A stretch of 64,000 nucleotides of DNA from an uncultured Flavihumibacter sp. (GTDB taxonomy: Bacteria > Bacteroidota > Bacteroidia > Chitinophagales > Chitinophagaceae): NCBI GenBank assembly GCA_902168105.1, contig CABHOY010000075.1, positions 488,553-552,552 on the forward strand, read 5' to 3'. This document shows positions 17,086 through 25,451 of the stretch, one piece after another; position 1 is the first letter of the stretch, and every line of letters starts with the position of its first letter. Both the position numbers and the translations under genes were made by a program. The notes beneath the pieces are model-generated. The model ran no database searches. It was not told the origin of the DNA and worked only from the letters and a program-made list of their open reading frames with translations.

Positions 17086-17913
17086 ATGATTATAGACGCA
17101 CACCAGCATTTCTGGCAATATCACCCCGTAAAGGATGCCTGGATCACTGATGATATGAAAGTGATACAGGAAGATTTTTTACCACATCACCTGCATCCTG
17201 TGTTGCAGGAAAATGGCGTGGATGGTTGTGTAGCTGTGCAGGCAGATCAATCGGAAACTGAAACCGGCTTCCTGCTTGATCTGGCCGCTCAACACAATTT
17301 CATTAAAGGTGTAGTAGGATGGGTCGATCTTCGTTCAGATAGCCTGTCTGAAAGACTGGAACATTACAGTCGTTTCGAAAAACTGAAAGGTTTCAGGCAT
17401 ATTGTTCAGGGAGAGCCTGATCCGGCCTTTATACTCAGCAATGATTTCTGTAAGGGTATACAGGCGCTGTCAAAATATAATTTCACATACGATATACTGG
17501 TATATCCCGTACAATTGCCCGCTGTTGCGGCGTTTGTACAGCAATTCCCTGATCAGCGGCTGGTCATTGATCATATGGCGAAACCCTATTGCAAAACGGG
17601 AGATATCACCGAGTGGGAAACGCATATGCGTGCTGTTGCACAACATCCGCATGTCTATTGTAAGCTCAGTGGATTGGTAACAGAAGCTGACTGGCAGAAC
17701 TGGGAAGCTGCACACTTTACACCTTTTCTTGATGTAGTACTCGAAGCCTTCGGCCCCGAACGCCTGATGTTCGGTTCTGACTGGCCGGTATGTAAACTGG
17801 CAGCCAGTTACACCGAAGTAAAGGGAATTGTTACCGATTATATCAGCCGTCTTTCTGCTACTGAAAAGGCGGGCATCATGGGGGGAAATGCTATCCGGTT
17901 CTACGGTCTGTAG
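17086..17913 (+). CDS. Amidohydrolase-2 family lactonase, probable L-fuconolactonase
   Basis: This 275-residue TIM-barrel hydrolase opens with IIDAHQHFWQYHP, the HxH metal motif of COG3618 lactonases, and has LVIDHMAKP near residue 160 and the closing MFGSDWPVCKL near 228. The family opens sugar-acid lactones such as L-fucono-1,5-lactone. It is followed 35 bp later by the SDR that I assign as L-fucose dehydrogenase, which would make the lactone. Metal dependence is usual for the family. Confidence 0.85.
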   Translation: MIIDAHQHFWQYHPVKDAWITDDMKVIQEDFLPHHLHPVLQENGVDGCVAVQADQSETETGFLLDLAAQHNFIKGVVGWVDLRSDSLSERLEHYSRFEKLKGFRHIVQGEPDPAFILSNDFCKGIQALSKYNFTYDILVYPVQLPAVAAFVQQFPDQRLVIDHMAKPYCKTGDITEWETHMRAVAQHPHVYCKLSGLVTEADWQNWEAAHFTPFLDVVLEAFGPERLMFGSDWPVCKLAASYTEVKGIVTDYISRLSATEKAGIMGGNAIRFYGL

Positions 17914-17948
17914 TACCCCGGTTCAATTAAAACAAATAAACGATTCAC

Positions 17949-18731
17949 ATGGATCTCGGATTAAAAGATAAAGTGTTTATAGTTACAGGTGGTGCTAAAG
18001 GTATTGGAGAAGCTATTTCCAAACTGATCGCTGCAGAAGGCGGTATTACCGTGATTGCAGGCAGAAGTACTGAAGATAACGATAAAACAGTAGCTGCTAT
18101 TATTGCTGCTGGTGGCAAAGCCGTTGAAATAACCGCTGAACTGGGAGAAGCAGCTGCCTGTAAAAAAGTGATCGATTTTACCGTTGAAAAATACGGCCGC
18201 ATCGATGGACTGGTGAACAACGCCGGCGTAAATGACGGCTGTGGTCTGGAAAGCGGTAGCCCTGAAAAGTTCATGGCGTCATTGCAGAAGAACATCTCTC
18301 ACTATTACAACCTGGCGCACTATGCGTTGCCTCATCTGAAAGCTACAAAAGGTAATATCGTAAACATCGGTTCCAAGGTAGCAGATACAGGTCAGGGTAA
18401 TACCTCCGGTTATGCTGCTTCTAAAGGTGGTATCAATGCGCTGACCCGTGAGTGGGCGGTAGAGCTGACACCTTATGGCATCCGTGTAAATACCGTGATA
18501 CCAGCAGAGGTGTGGACACCGCTGTATGAAACCTGGATCAACTCTTTACCTAATCCGAAAGAGAAGCTGGCTTCTATCGTCGCCAAGATCCCGTTCGAAC
18601 AACGTATGACCACTTCTGAGGAGATCGCCAACATGACCGTGTTCCTGCTGTCAAATGTATCATCTCACACCACTGGTCAGATCGTATATGTGGATGGTGG
18701 TTATACACACCTCGACAGGTCTATCAGCTAG
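17949..18731 (+). CDS. SDR oxidoreductase, probable L-fucose dehydrogenase
   Basis: The 260-residue short-chain dehydrogenase shows VTGGAKGIGEAIS near residue 12, VNNAGVNDGCG near 89, the catalytic Ser in NIGSKVADTG and YAASKGGINAL near 156 (Tyr and Lys). It is followed 36 bp later by fucP and preceded by the lactonase, so oxidation of L-fucose to fuconolactone is the natural reading. It shares only the general fold with the SDR that opens the operon, so the two are unlikely to be redundant. NAD or NADP preference is not clear from the sequence. Confidence 0.8.
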   Translation: MDLGLKDKVFIVTGGAKGIGEAISKLIAAEGGITVIAGRSTEDNDKTVAAIIAAGGKAVEITAELGEAAACKKVIDFTVEKYGRIDGLVNNAGVNDGCGLESGSPEKFMASLQKNISHYYNLAHYALPHLKATKGNIVNIGSKVADTGQGNTSGYAASKGGINALTREWAVELTPYGIRVNTVIPAEVWTPLYETWINSLPNPKEKLASIVAKIPFEQRMTTSEEIANMTVFLLSNVSSHTTGQIVYVDGGYTHLDRSIS

Positions 18732-18767
18732 TTGCCAACAGCAATTTTCATCATATAAATTATACAT

Positions 18768-20066
18768 ATGGCCGGAGCCGCAATGCCCTCTTCCACAGTT
18801 AAGGCAAACATCGATACCAAAAAGAGTTACCTGTTCCCTTTCATACTGGTGACCAGCTTATTTTTTCTCTGGGCGCTGATCCACAATATGAGCCCTATTC
18901 TTATTCCACATCTGAAAAAGGCTTGTCAGCTGTCAGATATGCAATCTGCATTTATTGACTCTGCAGTCTTTGCGGCTTACTTCCTGATGGCATTGCCTGC
19001 AGGAGCGGTCATGAAGAAGTTTGGGTATAAGGCAGGTATCATCTTAGGACTTTGCCTGTATGCAGTGGGTGCCTTTTTATTTATTCCGGCCGCAAGCACC
19101 CGTGATTACAGCTTCTTCCTGGGTGCGCTGTTTATTATTGCTACTGGTCTTACCTTCCTGGAAACTGCTGCGAATCCTTATGTATCCGTGCTGGGAAGTC
19201 CTGAAACGGCTACCACACGTTTGAACCTGGCGCAGTCATTCAATGGCGTAGGAGCGATGATCGCACCTATATTAGGCGCAAAGTTCATCCTCTCCGGTAC
19301 AGAGTTGAGTAAAGAACAGCTTAGTGCTATGTCGCCCGATACCTTACAACAATATCTTGTCGGCGAGGCCAGCACTGTAAAGATCCCTTACCTTGTGATC
19401 GGTGTTGTCGTGGTATTGATCGCATTACTTTTTGTTGTTACAAAGATGCCCGAAGTAACCGAACAGGAAGATACAAGCATCGATGCAACCGCCGGTACAA
19501 AAGGCAGCATCTTCAGGCACCGTCACCTGATCGCTGCTGTAATCGCAATGTTCTTCTACATCGGCGGACAGGTAGGCGTGAATGCTTTCTTTATACGTTT
19601 CGCCAAGTATACTGCAGGAATAGGAGAGAAAGAAGCCGCTGTATTATTAGGTTCTGTAGCTGGTTTAGGTTTTATGATCGGACGTTTCTTTGGTACTTTC
19701 CTGATGCGTACCGTTAAACCGCAAACCTTACTGACAATATACGGTCTTGTGAACGTAGTACTGATCCTGATCGCAATGACCACCAAAGGACAGATAGCGG
19801 TATGGACTGTATTAGCAGTACCGTTCTTCATGTCGATCATGTTCCCTACTATCTTCTCACTGGGTATTAAAGGCCTGGGTGGTGATACCAAGTTTGGATC
19901 ATCACTGATCATCATGTCTATTGTGGGTGGAGCAATTTTCCCTCCGCTGATGGGACTGATCTCTGATAATTCTAATATTCAGATGGCGTATATACTGCCG
20001 TTGATATGCTTTGCGGTGGTAGTGTGGTTTGGCGTGAAGGGGTATAAATTGGATAAAGCACACTGA
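18768..20066 (+). CDS. fucP: L-fucose:proton symporter
   Basis: This 432-residue major facilitator protein has about 12 membrane segments. FucP features are clear: FLWALIHNMSPILIPHLKK near residue 33, the gate region of helix I, then DSAVFAAYFLMALPAGAVMKKFGYKAG and FLETAANPYVSVLGSPE near 132-148. It imports L-fucose with protons across the inner membrane. It closes the operon and is followed by a terminator. Its presence is the best evidence that L-fucose is the substrate of the upstream enzymes, although related transporters carry other sugars. Confidence 0.88.
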   Translation: MAGAAMPSSTVKANIDTKKSYLFPFILVTSLFFLWALIHNMSPILIPHLKKACQLSDMQSAFIDSAVFAAYFLMALPAGAVMKKFGYKAGIILGLCLYAVGAFLFIPAASTRDYSFFLGALFIIATGLTFLETAANPYVSVLGSPETATTRLNLAQSFNGVGAMIAPILGAKFILSGTELSKEQLSAMSPDTLQQYLVGEASTVKIPYLVIGVVVVLIALLFVVTKMPEVTEQEDTSIDATAGTKGSIFRHRHLIAAVIAMFFYIGGQVGVNAFFIRFAKYTAGIGEKEAAVLLGSVAGLGFMIGRFFGTFLMRTVKPQTLLTIYGLVNVVLILIAMTTKGQIAVWTVLAVPFFMSIMFPTIFSLGIKGLGGDTKFGSSLIIMSIVGGAIFPPLMGLISDNSNIQMAYILPLICFAVVVWFGVKGYKLDKAH

Positions 20067-20085
20067 GAATAAATTGAATAATTGG

Positions 20086-20118
20086 AGAAAGGGCGTCAGG
20101 TAACTGGCGCCCTTTTCT
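20086..20118 (+). terminator. Terminator of the fucose operon
   Basis: GGGCGTCAG at 20091-20099 pairs with CTGGCGCCC at 20104-20112 (one G-U pair) around the loop GTAA, followed by TTTT. It starts 20 bp after the fucP stop. Confidence 0.85.
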
Positions 20119-20195
20119 TATTTTGACAGTACCGCAGATAAAATGAAATTCCTGGTATTTTAAGGCACGAATTTTCATAGGTAATCACCGTTAAG

Positions 20196-20229
20196 TTGGT
20201 TATGAGCAGGGAAAAATGTCATATTTTAG
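20196..20229 (+). promoter_or_regulatory. Candidate promoter of the AAA ATPase gene
   Basis: TTG at 20196-20198 is followed after 23 bp by TATTTTAG at 20222-20229, close to the Bacteroidota -7 consensus. The ATG at 20233 begins 3 bp after the -7 element, which implies a leaderless or nearly leaderless message. Confidence 0.4.
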
Positions 20230-20232
20230 CTT

Positions 20233-21273
20233 ATGATGCCAAATGCAATTGACCATATATTCATTAGTAATTTCAAATCCATCAAAGATCTGGAACTGCG
20301 CGGCTTTAAGCGGATTAACCTTTTTGTAGGTCGTCCTAATGCAGGAAAATCCAATATCATTGAAGCGTTATCATTATTTTCATTGCCCTATCTGAGAGAG
20401 AATACATCAAAAAAATTAAATAGCCTGATCCGTTTAGAGAATGAAGCGGAGTTGTTTTATAATGGTAACATTGGAGATCAAGCAGTGATCAGGACAAATG
20501 GAGGAGGAGTTGAGCTAAAATATCATCCTAAAGAGGGACTTAATATTGTTACAGAATTTTCCAGGGATGAATTTTTCGATTTCCACGTAGATGATAAACT
20601 TACGTTAAGGGGAAGCCGAAGAAGAGATTCCTTTGAATCTCCTATCAAAAGATATATTTATAAATCCGATGTTGCATATAAAAAGGGACACGGTAAATAT
20701 CTTATCCCACCTTTTGGTTTTAATCTGTTGTCAATTATAGAACAGTATCCGGAGCTTAGAAGTCAGGTTACCGGTATGTTTAAAGAATATGGAGTTGACA
20801 TTGCTTTTGACAAAAGCAGCCAAACTCTTAAAGTGATCCAATCCAATGGAAAGGATGGAATGTTTCTCGTACCCTATAATTCAATTGCAGATACACTTCA
20901 GCGTATTATTTTTTTTACGTCAGCAATTATCTCTAACAGCAACAGTGTCCTTCTATTTGAAGAGCCAGAGGCGCATGCATTTCCTCCTTATATGACGCAT
21001 TTTACGCAGGAAATGATTTACAGCCGGGACAATCAGTACTTTGTTGTTACCCATAGTCCCTTTATTTTAAATGATCTATTAGAAAACATCCGAAATGAAC
21101 TATCCGTTTTCTTAGTTTACTATGAAAATGCTGAAACTAAGGTCAAGCAGCTTTCTGAACAGGATCTGCATGACGTATATCAGAACGGAGAAGATTTGTT
21201 CATTAATAGCGAAAGTTTTAGCGACGATTTCAAAGGACATTTAGATTTTATTCCAAATGCCATTTTTGACTAA
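20233..21273 (+). CDS. AAA-family ATPase (SMC/OLD-like fold) in an AT-rich island
   Basis: The 346-residue protein has an ABC/SMC-type ATPase fold: FKSIKDLELRGFKRINLFVG at the start, Walker A GRPNAGKS at 33-40, Walker B VLLFEEPE at 239-246 and the switch VVTHSPFIL at 271-279. The middle (about 80-220) is a species-specific insertion without recognisable motifs. No TOPRIM nuclease domain follows, unlike OLD nucleases. ATPases of this kind are common in phage-defence and mobile regions; nothing here proves such a role. The gene's base composition is clearly more AT-rich than the fucose operon beside it. Its last 33 bp overlap the 3' end of the convergent gene. A second ATG at 20236 is possible. 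Confidence 0.8.
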   Translation: MMPNAIDHIFISNFKSIKDLELRGFKRINLFVGRPNAGKSNIIEALSLFSLPYLRENTSKKLNSLIRLENEAELFYNGNIGDQAVIRTNGGGVELKYHPKEGLNIVTEFSRDEFFDFHVDDKLTLRGSRRRDSFESPIKRYIYKSDVAYKKGHGKYLIPPFGFNLLSIIEQYPELRSQVTGMFKEYGVDIAFDKSSQTLKVIQSNGKDGMFLVPYNSIADTLQRIIFFTSAIISNSNSVLLFEEPEAHAFPPYMTHFTQEMIYSRDNQYFVVTHSPFILNDLLENIRNELSVFLVYYENAETKVKQLSEQDLHDVYQNGEDLFINSESFSDDFKGHLDFIPNAIFD

Positions 21274-22266
21274 AAAGTCACTTACCACATCAAAATCATT
21301 ATTTGAAATGATCGGTAATGGTTTTTCAATGTTACAATTTTTAATATTGAAAACCTTCCTGAATGGGATTCGTTGTTTTTTCAAAATGTCTGTGTATGTA
21401 ATCTCCAATGCTACGTAATAGATGCCACCAGATTTTCCGAGATCTCTGGATAAAAATAACATTGGCCCCGTTGTTTCGTTTTCATCGATGGTATCAAATG
21501 TCTTTGAGTGCTGTCCATTTGTTTTATATAAAAATGATAAGTTACTATTGTTATCATGTATTAAACAAAATGAAAAATGTACGTTTATAGCAGCTCCTTT
21601 TCCCTTGTTCGTTATATATACAGTGAAAATTAGCCTGTCATTCGCAGAGTCTAATTTAAATTCTGGATTAACTGATACATTACTTGAAAAGTCAATTCTA
21701 GGACTATTAAATTCCTTTTCTAGCATCAGTTTTTCCTGATTAGCGAGTTTAAGTTCTGCCGATAATGCATCGTATTGAAAGCTTTTTGCGTTTAGCAATA
21801 GCTTCACGCTTCTAACAGAATCTTCAACGTGTTTTACTTGGTTCTTATTTTGGACATCTGATAAGCTGTCTCTGAGAATTTGCTCTCTATCTTTAGATTC
21901 AAGTCTCTCATTATTAATAAGGTCTTGTGTAGCTAGTCGGACACTATTTAAACTATCGATTGTTGATATTTGCTTTTGTTGTTCTTTTTTTTGTTCATAA
22001 CTGGATTCTATACTATCAAGTTTGGCTAACGTGAAACTTAAAAGAATTGATATAATCGCACATCCAATAAACAGCCATCCGATTCTGGTTAATATTGAAA
22101 GCCTCTTTTTTAAGGATAGACCACTAATATAATTTGAAGGTGATTTTGCCATTTTATCATTAAAAAATGTTGGTGTTACGATCGTAACAAATCCTGATAA
22201 AATGACTAAAATGTATAGTAGAAACTTAATGATTTCATAAGCAAGACTTTGCATAAATAGCTCCAT
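21241..22266 (-). CDS. Two-TM membrane protein with coiled coil and beta domain
   Basis: The 341-residue product has two N-terminal membrane segments (about residues 12-32 and 62-82), a charged helical stretch typical of a coiled coil (about 85-185, rich in E, K, Q and L with heptad-like spacing) and a beta-rich C-terminal domain (about 190-330) with ITNKGKGAAINVHFSFCL, reminiscent of envelope or CARDB-like beta-sandwiches. I do not recognise the family. It is convergent with the AAA ATPase gene and overlaps its 3' end by 33 bp. It may be the membrane partner of that ATPase or simply a neighbour; only co-occurrence would tell. AT-rich like its neighbours. Confidence 0.6.
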   Translation of the reverse strand: MELFMQSLAYEIIKFLLYILVILSGFVTIVTPTFFNDKMAKSPSNYISGLSLKKRLSILTRIGWLFIGCAIISILLSFTLAKLDSIESSYEQKKEQQKQISTIDSLNSVRLATQDLINNERLESKDREQILRDSLSDVQNKNQVKHVEDSVRSVKLLLNAKSFQYDALSAELKLANQEKLMLEKEFNSPRIDFSSNVSVNPEFKLDSANDRLIFTVYITNKGKGAAINVHFSFCLIHDNNSNLSFLYKTNGQHSKTFDTIDENETTGPMLFLSRDLGKSGGIYYVALEITYTDILKKQRIPFRKVFNIKNCNIEKPLPIISNNDFDVVSDFLVKNGIWNKI

Positions 22267-22489
22267 AATCTCTTGATTAATTATCTATTAGGTGTTAAAC
22301 TTGGTAAAAGCTAATTGGTTAATAGCTCTATAACAAAAACGGTAACTAATAGTTTATAGCTTGTGAAGTCTTGCGATGTATTTGAGGTAGGATCGTTTTA
22401 TTACCTAAATTTTAGGTTTTTATAGTAAGTGATATATACAATTAGTGAGTTATTTAAGCTTTTTCTAGCTGAAGGAATGATGCCATTGA

Positions 22490-23869
22490 TTAATCGCGTC
22501 CCCAAGTGTTTTTCCATTTTTCAAACTCAGATGGACTAACCCAATAACGTGCAAAATTGCCGTTATGCAATGACAGAAGCTCTGTATCTATTGTTTCTGT
22601 GAATCTCGCCCGATCACCTTCTGGCAGGGTTTGTGCTTTATCTTCTATCACCTTTATTGCATTTTCAGGAGGGATTGCGTTAGAAACGATTTCGGCAATA
22701 ACCGTCCTGATTTCATCACGGTATTTCAACCGGAAAGGATCAGGTTCTCCTAATGACTGGCGTAAGGCCGCATATCTAAGCGCTGATCGTTCGTAAGCCC
22801 AAAAAAATACATCCTTCAATAATTCTATTCTGTTCAATTCATAAACACCTAATGTTCCTTTAACATATAAATCTTCTGGAACATCGACAAAAGCTAAAGG
22901 TGCAAGATTGAGTTTGTTTAAGGGAATATTTGCAGCTAATCGTGAAACACGTTTATTAACATCATCAAATGGCTGTAGATAGGGTATTTGTACCATGATA
23001 AAAAATGCCTGTTCAAAGGGATCTTGTATCTCTCTGGCTTTTACAAGCAATATTTCCAGCATTTCTTCTATTTGCTGAGGTATTCCTAAAGGTGTAAAAA
23101 CAGAATTTGTAATACCTACACCATAATGGCGTAACCTTCCGGATGCAGTCGGATCGGCTAAAAGATTGTTTGAAAGCAACGCATGCAAACTGGTAATCGT
23201 GTATCGATTAAAATTTATTTGATCAACAGCGCGAACAAGAAACTCAATGGCATCTTTATGATTGAGGATCATTTGTGTTTCCATCGCCGTTTTGTTATCG
23301 GCCATCCTACCTTGTGAGATAAGCTGCTGTGTATCTAAAAGGCTATATGTATTTCCTTCTAGTCGGCTTGAGTTCCATGATAGATCTATAAGGAGCCTTT
23401 GTAATATTTCCTTCGCATAGGTGCCCGCTGGCTGGTCAAGCTTTGCTGTTTTTCCAAGATCAGCAAGCTTTTGTTTTTCTTTTTCACTTAAATAACTGTC
23501 GATATTGGGACGATAAGAAATTAGAAACTCTCTGTTATATCCAACAGGGTGGCGATGTGTTGTTGGAGCAGAGAGTATTCCCAGGATTTTCTCACTCTCC
23601 TTTGATAAAGGGATTGAATTTGTCTGAATTGGAAGTTGATGCGTTGACGTATCTTTATTTAGGCGATAAAGAGTAGACTTGGTTTTACCAAATTTTGCAA
23701 CTATTCCACCTTCAATTAATTTATCTAGGCGTCTTTGTAATGTGCGAGATTCTATATTAAGTTTAGAGGTGTCTCTAATTGCATCAATAGATGCGCCGTC
23801 TTTGAATTGTTCCAAAGCCTTAAGGATTACATCAAGTTCCTGCTTAATATCGAATTGTTTTTTTTTCAT
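22490..23869 (-). CDS. Winged-helix plus Fic-fold protein with altered active site
   Basis: The 459-residue protein begins with a winged-helix DNA-binding domain (about residues 10-70; IRDTSKLNIESRTLQRRLDKLIEGGIVAK reads as recognition helix and wing). A Fic domain follows (about 150-330). The auto-inhibitory motif [S/T]xxxE[G/N] is visible as SSRLEG at 167-172. The catalytic loop, normally HPFxxGNGRxxR, reads QPFDDVNKRVSR at 299-310: the catalytic His is Gln and the first Gly is Val, so nucleotidyl transfer by the usual mechanism is doubtful. A DNA-binding and sensing role is more likely. Five 20-bp repeats lie directly upstream. The gene is AT-rich and looks acquired. Confidence 0.85.
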   Translation of the reverse strand: MKKKQFDIKQELDVILKALEQFKDGASIDAIRDTSKLNIESRTLQRRLDKLIEGGIVAKFGKTKSTLYRLNKDTSTHQLPIQTNSIPLSKESEKILGILSAPTTHRHPVGYNREFLISYRPNIDSYLSEKEKQKLADLGKTAKLDQPAGTYAKEILQRLLIDLSWNSSRLEGNTYSLLDTQQLISQGRMADNKTAMETQMILNHKDAIEFLVRAVDQINFNRYTITSLHALLSNNLLADPTASGRLRHYGVGITNSVFTPLGIPQQIEEMLEILLVKAREIQDPFEQAFFIMVQIPYLQPFDDVNKRVSRLAANIPLNKLNLAPLAFVDVPEDLYVKGTLGVYELNRIELLKDVFFWAYERSALRYAALRQSLGEPDPFRLKYRDEIRTVIAEIVSNAIPPENAIKVIEDKAQTLPEGDRARFTETIDTELLSLHNGNFARYWVSPSEFEKWKNTWGRD

Positions 23870-23887
23870 TACTATAGACTGTTGTGT

Positions 23888-23983
23888 TATTACGTCAAAA
23901 ATACCATTTTTGCGTCATTTTTTCCATTTTTATGTCGGAATAAATTATTTTTGTCGTAATAATTGAATTTATGTCGTAATGAA
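23888..23983 (-). promoter_or_regulatory. Five 20-bp-phased direct repeats upstream of the Fic-fold gene
   Basis: The core GTC recurs at 23894, 23914, 23934, 23953 and 23973, i.e. at spacings of 20, 20, 19 and 20 bp. The surrounding copies read TTACGTCAAAA, TTGCGTCATTT, TTATGTCGGAA, TTTGTCGTAAT and TTATGTCGTAAT, each in a T-rich setting. The block begins 19 bp upstream of the Fic-fold start codon. The two-turn spacing puts every copy on one face of the helix, as expected for an operator bound by several copies of a repressor, plausibly the protein's own winged-helix domain. Confidence 0.75.
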
Positions 23984-24083
23984 CATTGAGTAAAAGAAAG
24001 CTTTTATTTCATGACTATTATCACAAAAAAAGCTTCCGGGTATTATCCTGAAAGCCGTTTATATAAACTTATAATATTTCCCC

Positions 24084-24662
24084 TTACCTCTTCACCGCCA
24101 CAATAATCCCCGTAGCCCAAGCCTGTTTCACCAGCAACAAATCTTCCCTCGCCTCCAGATCCTTCACCAGCTGTATCGCTTTCTCCTGATGCCCATCAGG
24201 CCAGTTCGGTTGTGGCAGCATATCATCGATAATATACAGTCCTCCTTTATTTAGCATGGTTAACGCCTCTTCCAGCATAAGATATTTCCCGTGCCATGTA
24301 TCAGCGAAAATGAAATCGAACTTCCTGCGCCTGTTTTCCTTCAGCCATTCTCCACCATCGGCTTGTACTAGTTTCAGCCGTTTATCATCGCTTAAGAACT
24401 GTTTGGCGATATCCAGGAACTCTTCTGCATTATCAACAGAGATTAGCGTACTTTCTTTATCCATTCCGTCTAATATCCAGGAGGTGGACAGTCCGGTACC
24501 GGTGCCCAGTTCAAGAAAGCTGCCATAGGGTTTGGATGCTGCCAGCGTGCGGAGCAGTGAGCAGGTCAGCGGGTCGGAGGCCATAGTAAATCCGGAGGCG
24601 TTCGTGGCGTCGGCAATGTACTGGTAGTGAACGGGAAATTGCTGTAATATGTCTTCTGTCAT
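24084..24662 (-). CDS. Class I SAM-dependent O-methyltransferase-like protein
   Basis: The 192-residue product has the SAM site FLELGTGTGLSTSWI near residue 49, the acidic strand LISVDN near 75, VQADGGEWL near 102 and FIFADTWHGKYLML near 118, the arrangement seen in catechol-type and other small-molecule O-methyltransferases. There is no signal peptide. It stands alone, divergent from the MbnP gene with a 62-bp gap. The acceptor substrate cannot be inferred. Confidence 0.8.
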   Translation of the reverse strand: MTEDILQQFPVHYQYIADATNASGFTMASDPLTCSLLRTLAASKPYGSFLELGTGTGLSTSWILDGMDKESTLISVDNAEEFLDIAKQFLSDDKRLKLVQADGGEWLKENRRRKFDFIFADTWHGKYLMLEEALTMLNKGGLYIIDDMLPQPNWPDGHQEKAIQLVKDLEAREDLLLVKQAWATGIIVAVKR

Positions 24663-24724
24663 GGGTTATAGTATTAAATCATCTTTCGACAAGGTAATAA
24701 AAAAAATCGCTTACTTTCGATATC

Positions 24725-25450
24725 ATGAACCGCCTGTTATTACTGATATTCCTGTTTACCTATACGGGCACGGCTGCGCAGCAGGTGCGGCTGGAGATCA
24801 GTCATACGGTGGGCGGGCAATTGATGCAGCTGCAAAACGCGGATTATACTAATGCTGCCGGGGATACTTTCAACATCACTTTATTCAAATACTATCTCAG
24901 TAACTTTTCGCTGACGGACAATAACGGCAGGACAGTAGCGCTGATGCCGGGTTATTTCCTGGTAAGCGAAGATAGTGCCGCTTCAAAAAGGATCCTGTTG
25001 CAGCAGTGCCCCGAGGGAACGTATACAGCGCTTTCGTTTATGATAGGAGTTGATAGTGTACTGAATTTCAGCGGGCCGCAGAGTGGCGCCTTAGATCCGT
25101 TACATGGGATGTTCTGGACCTGGAACAGCGGTTATATCATGGCAAAGCTGGAAGGTACTTCACCGTCTTCCCGTTTGCCTAATCATATGCTCCAGTTCCA
25201 TATCGGTGGCTACAGGGCGCCTCATGTTACCCAGCGACTGGTGACGCTGTCCCTTCCATCGCTACTGATGATCGGCCCGCAGGGGCTACCAGAGATTGAA
25301 CTGCAGGCAGATGCCATGACCTGGTTCAATGGAGCTTATCCTGTCAGTTTCCGGCAGATGGCGGGGTTTATGACACCTGGTACGCCGGCAGACAGGATCG
25401 CAGATAATTACCAGCATATGTTTTCCGTTAAAAAGATGGTAAATCAATAA
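24725..25450 (+). CDS. MbnP-family secreted metal-binding protein
   Basis: MbnP proteins are exported copper-binding proteins whose site is completed when a partner MauG-like enzyme oxidises a tryptophan to kynurenine. This 241-residue protein has a signal peptide ending near residue 18 (TGTAA), then the family pattern: VRLEISHTVGGQLM, FNITLFKYYLSNFSLTDNNG and, near residues 124-141, DPLHGMFWTWNSGYIMAK with His127 and Trp131/Trp133, followed by LQFHIGGYR with another His. The next gene, 1 bp after its stop, is a diheme peroxidase of the MbnH type. Pairing and motifs together make the call; copper binding is inferred. Confidence 0.82.
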   Translation: MNRLLLLIFLFTYTGTAAQQVRLEISHTVGGQLMQLQNADYTNAAGDTFNITLFKYYLSNFSLTDNNGRTVALMPGYFLVSEDSAASKRILLQQCPEGTYTALSFMIGVDSVLNFSGPQSGALDPLHGMFWTWNSGYIMAKLEGTSPSSRLPNHMLQFHIGGYRAPHVTQRLVTLSLPSLLMIGPQGLPEIELQADAMTWFNGAYPVSFRQMAGFMTPGTPADRIADNYQHMFSVKKMVNQ

Positions 25451-25451
25451 C

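Noticed and set aside
22400..22420. Short palindrome downstream of the Fic-fold gene as a terminator
   Set aside because: The 7-bp AT-rich stem is weak and it lies over 70 bp after the stop, so I did not list it.
23888..23983. CRISPR-like array before the Fic-fold gene
   Set aside because: The repeated unit is a short degenerate motif at 20-bp spacing with no unique spacers of normal length and no cas genes nearby.
24030..24062. Imperfect hairpin downstream of the O-methyltransferase gene
   Set aside because: Pairing is interrupted and I could not draw a stable stem with a T-run in the proper place.
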